Positions 8,150-13,544 of a stretch of DNA of 14,004 nt are shown one piece after another. Position 1 is the first letter of the stretch; each line of letters starts with the position of its first letter. Position numbers and translations under genes: made by a program. The notes below the pieces were generated by a model that worked only from the letters and a program-made list of their open reading frames with translations, ran no database searches and had not been told where the DNA came from. Origin of the DNA: Chloroflexaceae bacterium UBA1466 (GTDB taxonomy: Bacteria; Chloroflexota; Chloroflexia; Chloroflexales; Chloroflexaceae); the NCBI GenBank assembly GCA_002325605.1, contig DCSM01000141.1, positions 1 to 14,004 on the forward strand, read 5' to 3'.

Positions 8150-8767
8150 ATGCTACATGGGATTCAACCCCTGACCCGCAAGATCATGAGGATTAGCCAA
8201 GCCAGTTTGCTCTTCTTCGGTCTACTCCTTCTGTCGGGCTGTGGGTTTCGCCAGTTTATGTTCAACCAACCAAAGCAAAAGGCCCTCACAGGCACTACTG
8301 TCTTTGCCGATAATCGAGTGGCTCGCCCGCTTGTGCCAGGCACGGTGGCGGTTGGTCATAGCCGCGTTGATGAGCAATTCTACACGGGCAAGGTCGCGGG
8401 GAAATTGGTCGATACCTTCCCCTTTACGGTTACGACGGAAGTTCTCCTGCGGGGCCAGGAGCGTTACGATATCTATTGTGCCCCCTGCCATGACCGCAAG
8501 GGGCGCAGCGTGGGGATGGTCGCTAAACGGGGCTTCTCGCCTCCCGCTAATTTCCATGCCGAGCGGTTGCTGTCCCAACCTGCGGGCTACTTCTTTGATG
8601 TGATGACCAACGGTTTTCGCAATATGCCCAGCTATGGTCTTCGCATTCCGCCTAAAGATCGCTGGGCGATAGTGGCCTATATCCGAGCGTTGCAACTCAG
8701 CGAAAACGCGACGCTGAATGATGTGCCAGCGGCGGAGCGAGCTAATTTACAGGGGACACCGAAATGA
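8150..8767 (+). CDS. actE: Alternative Complex III subunit ActE, monoheme cytochrome c lipoprotein
   Basis: I chose ATG 8150 because GAAGGAG lies at 8132-8138, giving a 205-residue protein. The same frame is open far upstream, but that part overlaps actD and is not credible. A shorter start at ATG 8186 would leave a compact signal peptide, MRISQASLLFFGLLLLSGC. The signal ends in a lipobox LSGC with Cys31 as the lipidated residue. One heme motif, CAPCH, is at 110-114, and Met159 in FRNMPSYG is the likely sixth ligand, giving a His/Met low-spin heme. In ACIII, ActE is the mobile-looking cytochrome domain that can hand electrons to an oxidase or carrier. The stop overlaps the actF start (ATGA), implying translational coupling. 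Confidence 0.93.
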   Translation: MLHGIQPLTRKIMRISQASLLFFGLLLLSGCGFRQFMFNQPKQKALTGTTVFADNRVARPLVPGTVAVGHSRVDEQFYTGKVAGKLVDTFPFTVTTEVLLRGQERYDIYCAPCHDRKGRSVGMVAKRGFSPPANFHAERLLSQPAGYFFDVMTNGFRNMPSYGLRIPPKDRWAIVAYIRALQLSENATLNDVPAAERANLQGTPK

Positions 8768-9936
8768 GCCAAACCGAGACGCTTCCTTCGAGCTTTGACC
8801 GTTTCCAAAAAGCGGCGTTTGTCATCGGGGGGGTTGCCCTGGCACTCTGTGGCTTAGGTGCGGTACAACAAGGGTCGACGCAGTTCCTGCAATCCTACCT
8901 CTATGCCTACCTTTTCTGGCTAGGCTTGGCCATGGGCAGCTTTGCCTTCATGATGATTGGCCACCTTGCAGGCGGGCGCTGGTCGGCGATGGTCTTGCGG
9001 ATCCTTGAATCCGCCGCTCTGACCATTCCCCTAATGGCCCTGTTAATCATCCCGCTCCTGCTGAAGCTGCCTAAACTCTATATCTGGGCCCAGCCCGAAG
9101 TGCTATTGCATGATTCGATCTTGCAGTTTAAGCAGCCTTATCTCAACCCCCAGTTCTTTATCTTGCGGACTATCTGCTACTTCCTGGTCTGGATTGTCAT
9201 CTCGCGGGTAGTCATTGGGCTTTCGCATGAGCAAGATCGCACAGGCAAATCTTTATCTGATAAGATTCGCTCGATCTGTGGGCCTGGGGTCGTTCTCTAT
9301 GTCCTGACGATGTCTTTCGCCGCCTTTGATTGGGCAATGTCCTTAACCCCTCACTGGTTTTCCTCAATCTACGGGGTTATGTTCATGGTCGGGCAAGCCC
9401 TTTCAACGCTGGCCTTCTCCATCATCATTGTGGCGGCGCTTTCGCATCACAAGCCCTTTAGCGAAGCTGTTTCGCCTGACCGTGTTCACGACTTAGGCAA
9501 GCTTCTCTTTGCCTTCGTGATCTTGTGGACTTACGTTTCTTACGGCCAACTCGTTATCATCTGGTCCGGGAACTTGCCTGAAGAAACACCTTGGTATCTA
9601 GTGCGGACGAAGCACGGCTGGGAGATCATCTCTGTAGTCCTGATTGTCTTCCACTTCGCCGTACCCTTCTTTGTCCTGCTCTCCCGCCATCTCAAGCGCC
9701 GCATCGAAATCCTTTGGAACGTCGCGCTCTGGATTCTCTTTATGCGCCTCGTTGACCTCTTCTGGATTATCAAGCCAGTCTTCTCGGAAAATCTGGCGCT
9801 TCATTGGATGGACATCGCAGCAGTCGTCGGGATTGGGGGCCTTTGGCTCGCCGCCTTCATTTGGCAACTCAAGCGGCGGCCCTCGCTTTTGCCCCTCCAT
9901 GATGACCGCTTAGAGTTGGCAATGGGCCATCATTAG
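8764..9936 (+). CDS. actF: Alternative Complex III subunit ActF, second NrfD-like membrane protein
   Basis: This 390-residue membrane protein has ten hydrophobic helices that I can delimit. Examples are YAYLFWLGLAMGSFAFMMIG in helix 2, LYVLTMSFAAFDWAMSLTPH at helix 5, YGQLVIIWSGN at the end of helix 7 and WNVALWILFMRLVDLFWIIK in helix 9. It is a distant paralogue of ActC in the NrfD/PsrC superfamily. The FDWAMSL.PHWFSSIYG and SYGQ..IIWSGN segments are typical of ActF. In resolved complexes ActF binds no known quinone and is proposed to contribute a second proton path. The start overlaps the actE stop by four bases (ATGA). The stop is followed after 28 bases by the small actG-like gene. Confidence 0.95.
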   Translation: MSQTETLPSSFDRFQKAAFVIGGVALALCGLGAVQQGSTQFLQSYLYAYLFWLGLAMGSFAFMMIGHLAGGRWSAMVLRILESAALTIPLMALLIIPLLLKLPKLYIWAQPEVLLHDSILQFKQPYLNPQFFILRTICYFLVWIVISRVVIGLSHEQDRTGKSLSDKIRSICGPGVVLYVLTMSFAAFDWAMSLTPHWFSSIYGVMFMVGQALSTLAFSIIIVAALSHHKPFSEAVSPDRVHDLGKLLFAFVILWTYVSYGQLVIIWSGNLPEETPWYLVRTKHGWEIISVVLIVFHFAVPFFVLLSRHLKRRIEILWNVALWILFMRLVDLFWIIKPVFSENLALHWMDIAAVVGIGGLWLAAFIWQLKRRPSLLPLHDDRLELAMGHH

Positions 9937-9964
9937 GCTGGCTCCCAGCAAAGGTAACTATTCT

Positions 9965-10330
9965 ATGAGCAGAAGTTTTCAATCGGCTATTAGTAGAAGC
10001 TACGACGAGCCCGAAGGTGATGAGGGTTTATGGCGAGCATGGCTGACGGTGAGCAGCATCTTCCTCGCTGGCCTGATCCTGATTAGCTGGCTGGGAGCGC
10101 TTCCTGGTGCGCCTATCGTCCTCAAACCATTGCCTCTTGACGAGCGTATCACGTTGCAGCAAGAGGAAAACAAGCTCCTTACTACCTACGGCTGGATTGA
10201 CCAGCAAAAGGGTGTGGTACGCATTCCCATTACGCGGGCCATCCAACTGACCGCCGAGCGGGGTTTACCTGTCAGGGAGCAACCTCCCGTTCCGGAGGCA
10301 ACTGTAAAGCTGCCGCTCAACAGCAATTGA
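9965..10330 (+). CDS. Small single-helix membrane protein at the end of the ACIII operon (ActG-like)
   Basis: The 121-residue protein has a polar, acidic N-terminus and one hydrophobic helix at about 25-48 (WLTVSSIFLAGLILISWLGA). Its C-terminal domain contains YGWIDQQKGVVRIPITRAI followed by QLTAERGLPVREQ. I recall this YGWxD..xGVVRIPIxRAM.LLxxRGLP pattern from small proteins near ACIII or oxidase genes in several phyla, but I know no assigned function. Membership of the complex as an accessory ActG-type subunit is inferred from position alone. The ATG at 9965 follows AAAGGTAAC at 9950-9958, much like the actA ribosome site. A strong terminator begins 25 bases after the stop, making this the last gene of the operon. 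There are no Cys or heme motifs. Confidence 0.8.
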   Translation: MSRSFQSAISRSYDEPEGDEGLWRAWLTVSSIFLAGLILISWLGALPGAPIVLKPLPLDERITLQQEENKLLTTYGWIDQQKGVVRIPITRAIQLTAERGLPVREQPPVPEATVKLPLNSN

Positions 10331-10354
10331 GCTAATTCGACAGACTAACGTGGC

Positions 10355-10410
10355 AGAGGACTTTGTGGCTTTTCAAGCCGCAAAGTCCTCTTTGTTGGCC
10401 CTTCTTTTTT
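10355..10410 (+). terminator. Strong intrinsic terminator of the act operon
   Basis: A 17-base stem (10355-10371 with 10375-10391) closes a three-base TTC loop. It is perfectly paired except for one G-T wobble. TTTGTT follows directly, and a further run CTTCTTTTTT occupies 10401-10410. It sits 25 bases after the last act gene and 227 bases before the kinase start, so it separates the two transcription units. Confidence 0.92.
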
Positions 10411-10617
10411 AATGCCCCAGGTTCTCAACCCTCTGCTCTCCCCGAAAGGCTGGAAAGGCTGGCTCAAACTACGGGTTGAGGCTCACCGCTGGCCAAATGC
10501 AAGCCTTCTCTTGGGGAATCACCTTGCGTGAAATGCTGACGTAGGTTATCATAGTGATGGCATAAAATAAACGGCCATCTGGTCTTTAAGGTGGGCGGCA
10601 TTTGGAGAAAGAAAGCT
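10411..10617. other. Intergenic region between act operon and kinase gene
   Basis: No ORF is credible here. The nine-base unit GAAAGGCTG is repeated in tandem at 10444-10452 and 10453-10461. CTCAACCC at 10424-10431 is the exact inverse complement of GGGTTGAG at 10473-10480, so an eight-base stem could enclose the tandem repeat in a 41-base loop. A moderate promoter candidate lies at 10524-10552. Confidence 0.5.
10524..10552 (+). promoter_or_regulatory. Candidate promoter for kinase-phosphatase unit
   Basis: A TTGCGT at 10524-10529 (three of six to the -35 consensus) and a TATCAT at 10547-10552 (five of six to the -10 consensus) are separated by 17 bases. The strong terminator upstream means a promoter must lie in this interval, but this one is only a moderate match. 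Confidence 0.4.
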
Positions 10618-12480
10618 ATGCTGATCCCCAATACATTACTTCAAGAGCGGTATTTGATTGAACGTCAAATTGGTCAAGGGGGGATGGGAGCGGTCTATGA
10701 GGCGACTGATACCCGCCTGAATGCAAAGGTAGCGCTCAAAGAGATGCTCCTTACTGATGACTCTTCGCGGCGTTCCTTTGAGCGCGAAGCCAAGTTGTTA
10801 GCACGGCTGCGCCACGCTGCCTTGCCCAAAGTCATTGACCATTTCATTGAGGCCCAGGGGCAATTCTTGGTCATGGAGTTTATTCCAGGTGATGATTTAG
10901 CAGCGCTTCTGGAGAAGAGCGGGGGTAGCTTTCCCCCAGCGAAAATTGCTCCCTGGATCATGCGTTGGGCCGATCAACTCCTTGATGCCCTTGACTACTT
11001 GCACAATCATACCCCACCTGTTATTCACCGCGATATTAAGCCTCAGAATATGAAACTTACTGCTCGACAAGACATTATCTTACTAGATTTTGGTCTGGCG
11101 AAGGGCGGAGTTGCTGATAAATCAGTTGTTTCGGGGCGAGGAAGTGAGAGTATTCTGGGCTATACGCTAAACTATGCTCCGCTGGAGCAAATTCAAGGCT
11201 CAGAACCCGATCCCCGTAGTGATCTCTTCTCCTTGGCTGCTACGTTATACCACTTAGCGACTGGGAATAAACCGCCTGATGCTATGAATCGGGCCATGGC
11301 AATGCTGAATGGGGAGGTAGATCCGCTAGTCCCAATTAGCACCCATAACCCGCATATTCCACCTGCGGTAGCCGATGTGCTTTATCGGGCCATGGCTCCC
11401 AATCCTGAATTGCGCCCCCCAGATGCGAAAACGATGCGCCAATGGTTGAAGCAAGCCAATCAAACCCGTAACCTTGCAGGCCCAACTGAGTTCACGGGGG
11501 ATACAATGCAGATCACGCGAGCATTACCGCCGCATGTGCTGGCCATCCCAATAGGAGGTAGTCCTCAACAGCCTGCTGTGCAAGCCCCGTCTGCGCCTAA
11601 AATTGGTACGTTGCTACAAACCTTTTCGACCAGTTTCCCCCTTCTTTGTCTCTCAATTAGCCCCGATGGGAAGACCATTGCAGTTGGGGGTGAGGAGGAA
11701 GATGTTGAATTGCGCCAGGTCAGCGACGGTAGTCTTTTGAAGACCTTGGAGGGTCATACGGCTAACGTGCATGCGCTGACCTTTAGCCCCGACGGGAAGA
11801 TGTTGGTGACGGGCAGCGAAGATAAGACCGTTGGCTTATGGGTGGTGAGTGATGGCTTGCTGGCGCATCGCTTCACGGAGATGGAAGACCCTGTTTATTG
11901 TCTAACCTTCAGTCCCGATGGGAAGATGCTAGTTGCTGGAGGTTGGGGGCAAACCCTTTGCTTATGGCGCATGAAGGACGGCAAGCTGGCTAATCGGCTG
12001 CCCCAGGGTGATTCAACCTATTGTTTAGGCTTCAGTCCCGATGGGAAGACCTTAGGGGTCGGCTGCTATGACACGACGGTGCGCTTATGGTGGATGAGCG
12101 ATGGGCATTTGCTTCACACAATGGAGGGCCATGCCAACATCGTGTTGAGTCTTGCCTTTAGCCCCGATGGGCGTTTAGTTGCCTCTGGAAGCGGGGATAC
12201 TCAGATCAAGCTCTGGCAGGTCAAAGGGGGCCGTCTGCGGGATACTCTTAGTGGACATACCAACTTTGTACGGAGCCTAGCCTTTAGTCCTGATGGGCAA
12301 ACCTTAGCTTCAGCGAGTGAGGACAAAACAGTCTGTCTCTGGCGAGTAAGTGATGGTACGCTCCTTCAGAAGCTTTCAGGAGCTACGGAAGGTGTAACTT
12401 GTCTAACCTTTAGCCCAGATGGGCAAATGGTAATTGCAGGCAGTCGGGATGGGAAATTGCGTTTCTGGCAGAGCGTCTAA
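10618..12480 (+). CDS. Ser/Thr protein kinase with C-terminal seven-blade WD40 propeller
   Basis: The 620-residue protein starts at ATG 10618, where GGAG at 10604-10607 sits 10 bases upstream; a GTG at 10591 would add nine residues but lacks a good site. The kinase domain spans about 12-277: glycine loop IGQGGMGAV (18-26), Lys41 in VALKE, Glu57, catalytic HRDIKPQN (Asp139, Lys141, Asn144), DFG at 157-159 and YAPLEQ (186-191). All residues needed for catalysis are present. A linker of about 50 residues is rich in Pro and Gln. Seven WD40 units follow, each with an SPDG turn, from about 331 to the end, enough for one closed propeller. No membrane helix is present, so the protein should be cytosolic, with the propeller binding partners or substrates. 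The phosphatase gene begins 19 bases downstream, probably on the same transcript. Confidence 0.95.
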   Translation: MLIPNTLLQERYLIERQIGQGGMGAVYEATDTRLNAKVALKEMLLTDDSSRRSFEREAKLLARLRHAALPKVIDHFIEAQGQFLVMEFIPGDDLAALLEKSGGSFPPAKIAPWIMRWADQLLDALDYLHNHTPPVIHRDIKPQNMKLTARQDIILLDFGLAKGGVADKSVVSGRGSESILGYTLNYAPLEQIQGSEPDPRSDLFSLAATLYHLATGNKPPDAMNRAMAMLNGEVDPLVPISTHNPHIPPAVADVLYRAMAPNPELRPPDAKTMRQWLKQANQTRNLAGPTEFTGDTMQITRALPPHVLAIPIGGSPQQPAVQAPSAPKIGTLLQTFSTSFPLLCLSISPDGKTIAVGGEEEDVELRQVSDGSLLKTLEGHTANVHALTFSPDGKMLVTGSEDKTVGLWVVSDGLLAHRFTEMEDPVYCLTFSPDGKMLVAGGWGQTLCLWRMKDGKLANRLPQGDSTYCLGFSPDGKTLGVGCYDTTVRLWWMSDGHLLHTMEGHANIVLSLAFSPDGRLVASGSGDTQIKLWQVKGGRLRDTLSGHTNFVRSLAFSPDGQTLASASEDKTVCLWRVSDGTLLQKLSGATEGVTCLTFSPDGQMVIAGSRDGKLRFWQSV

Positions 12481-12499
12481 CGAGGTTAGCAGTAAAGCT

Positions 12500-13273
12500 A
12501 TGGCTTTAGAGATTAACATGCGGGAAGTTTGTGGCTGGGCCCGTGAAAGCGGAGAAGTTGCACTGGCTTATTTCAATACGCTTCAAGGGGAGCGCAAGTC
12601 TGATCATAGCTTAGTCTCAAGAGCCGACCTTGAAATAGAGCAAATGCTACGGGAGCGCATTCAGAGTCGCTATCCAGAACATGGCATCTTGGGTGAAGAG
12701 CAAGGTGGGGAAGGGCTTGAAAACGAATATGTCTGGTGTCTTGACCCTATAGATGGCACAGAATGCTTCTTAGCAGGGCTACCAGTCTGGGGAATCTCGA
12801 TTGGTCTCTTAGCGCGAAAGCAATTCTATCGGGGAGTAGTCTATCTCCCCACAACTGACGACTGTTATTGGAATGAAGCTGCGGATCGAGCCTACTGGAA
12901 TGGCAAGCCGATCCATGCAAGTAAAGCTGAAACCTTAACCGTCGATGATTGGCTGCTTATCCCTTCACGAGCGCACGAACAATACACCCTTTCCTTCCCC
13001 TGCAAGGCGCGATCTTATGGCAGTTTAGCGACGCATTGTTGCTATGTCGCCCGCAATGTAGCACCTGCGGCGCTGCTTGGCAGGCCGAAGTTGTGGGATA
13101 TAGCAGCGGGCTTGGCGATCTTAGGGGCTGCTGGGGGGGCGGCGGTTTTACTTCCTAGTGGGCAGCCGCTTGACGTTGCAGCGCTCTTGGCTGGTAAGCC
13201 GCTCAAAGAGCCGCTGATTGCTTGTCCACCAGCCTTTGTGGGCCAATTGACCACTTGGATTCAGGAACGGTAG
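12500..13273 (+). CDS. Inositol monophosphatase-family phosphatase
   Basis: A 257-residue protein from ATG 12500; the frame extends upstream into the kinase gene, but GAGG at 12482-12485 and the family's usual length favour this start. The metal-dependent phosphatase motifs are complete: GILGEEQG with Glu66/Glu67, LDPIDGT with Asp82 and Asp85, GSLATHCCYVARN after Arg171, and WDIAAGLAILGAAGG with Asp200. These residues bind the catalytic Mg ions. Substrates in the family include inositol phosphates, histidinol phosphate, fructose 1,6-bisphosphate and 3'-phosphoadenosine 5'-phosphate. The segment after DPIDGT reads ECFLAGLPVWG rather than the TNFVHG common in inositol phosphatases, so I do not assign suhB or hisN. 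It lies 19 bases after the kinase-WD40 gene. Confidence 0.88.
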   Translation: MALEINMREVCGWARESGEVALAYFNTLQGERKSDHSLVSRADLEIEQMLRERIQSRYPEHGILGEEQGGEGLENEYVWCLDPIDGTECFLAGLPVWGISIGLLARKQFYRGVVYLPTTDDCYWNEAADRAYWNGKPIHASKAETLTVDDWLLIPSRAHEQYTLSFPCKARSYGSLATHCCYVARNVAPAALLGRPKLWDIAAGLAILGAAGGAAVLLPSGQPLDVAALLAGKPLKEPLIACPPAFVGQLTTWIQER

Positions 13274-13274
13274 A

Positions 13275-13411
13275 ATAGGCAGCTGTCAGGCAGCACTGAG
13301 ATAGGCATCTTGTCTGTCAGCACTGAACATTTCAGCTATCCTTTGGCAAAATAAGCGAACATGCTCTATAATAGGGCTTGTTTGGGGAGTAGGATAGGCC
13401 GCTTGCCTGTC
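13275..13411. repeat. Imperfect direct repeats in intergenic region
   Basis: Two adjacent units at 13275-13299 and 13301-13326 share ATAGGC, CTGTCAG and an identical CAGCACTGA ending. A partial third unit at 13394-13411 matches the second at 15 of 18 positions (ATAGGC, two bases, CTTG, one base, CTGTCA). The first two lie upstream of the thiolase promoter and the third inside its leader. No terminator with a T-run is evident after the phosphatase gene. Confidence 0.55.
13343..13372 (+). promoter_or_regulatory. Sigma70-type promoter for the thiolase gene
   Basis: The -35 box is TTGGCA (13343-13348, five of six to consensus) and the -10 box is TATAAT (13367-13372, exact), with an 18-base spacer. 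Transcription should start near 13379, leaving a leader of about 160 bases before the thiolase ATG at 13541. Confidence 0.65.
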
Positions 13412-13452
13412 ATCTTCGCTTGCAGTTCCGCTTGCAGCTTATCTTGCCTGGC
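13400..13452 (+). repeat. Short CTTGC-containing iterations in the thiolase leader
   Basis: CGCTTGCAG occurs at 13417-13425 and again at 13429-13437, a 12-base period. Related CGCTTGCCTG (13400-13409) and CTTGCCTGG (13443-13451) flank them. They lie inside the predicted leader RNA. Function is unknown; they could be protein-binding sites or simple sequence drift. Confidence 0.4.
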
Positions 13453-13475
13453 TTTGCCTAAAGGTAACACACTCT

Positions 13476-13544
13476 ATGAAAGGAGGGTGGCGGCAATTCT
13501 TCACTCCCGTTGGAACGGGTAGTCTCTGCCGCCTTTCGCTATGA
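13476..13544 (+). CDS. Possible 22-codon leader peptide overlapping the thiolase start
   Basis: ATG at 13476 opens a 22-residue frame (begins MKGGWRQFFTPV) that ends with TGA at 13542-13544, overlapping the thiolase ATG as ATGA. The site AAAGGTAAC at 13460-13468 lies just upstream. The same sequence precedes the actG-like start, and a near copy (AAAGGGTAAC) precedes actA in this window, so initiation here is plausible. The peptide has no recognised domain. Its role could be translational coupling, with the thiolase lacking a site immediately upstream. The frame is too short for coding statistics, and it overlaps a possible RNA hairpin, so it may equally be untranslated. Confidence 0.4.
   Translation: MKGGWRQFFTPVGTGSLCRLSL
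13478..13537 (+). promoter_or_regulatory. Structured leader with Shine-Dalgarno held next to a hairpin before the thiolase start
   Basis: GGCGGCA (13489-13495) pairs with TGCCGCC (13527-13533). Inside it CCCGT (13506-13510) pairs with ACGGG (13515-13519) around a TGGA loop, extended by ACT/AGT. GAAA (13478-13481) can also pair with TTTC (13534-13537), leaving GGAGG (13482-13486) in a bulge. GGAGG is 54 bases from the ATG in linear sequence, but only nine bases away if the hairpin is skipped. Confidence 0.5.

Noticed and set aside
12434..12499. Upstream extension of the phosphatase into the kinase gene
   Set aside because: The added 22 residues overlap the last WD40 blade and are not part of the family fold; ATG 12500 is the better start.
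13487..13522. Eleven-codon ORF from GTG 13487 in the thiolase leader
   Set aside because: The GGAGG sequence abuts the GTG with no spacing, so initiation there is unlikely; the ATG 13476 frame is the better leader candidate.
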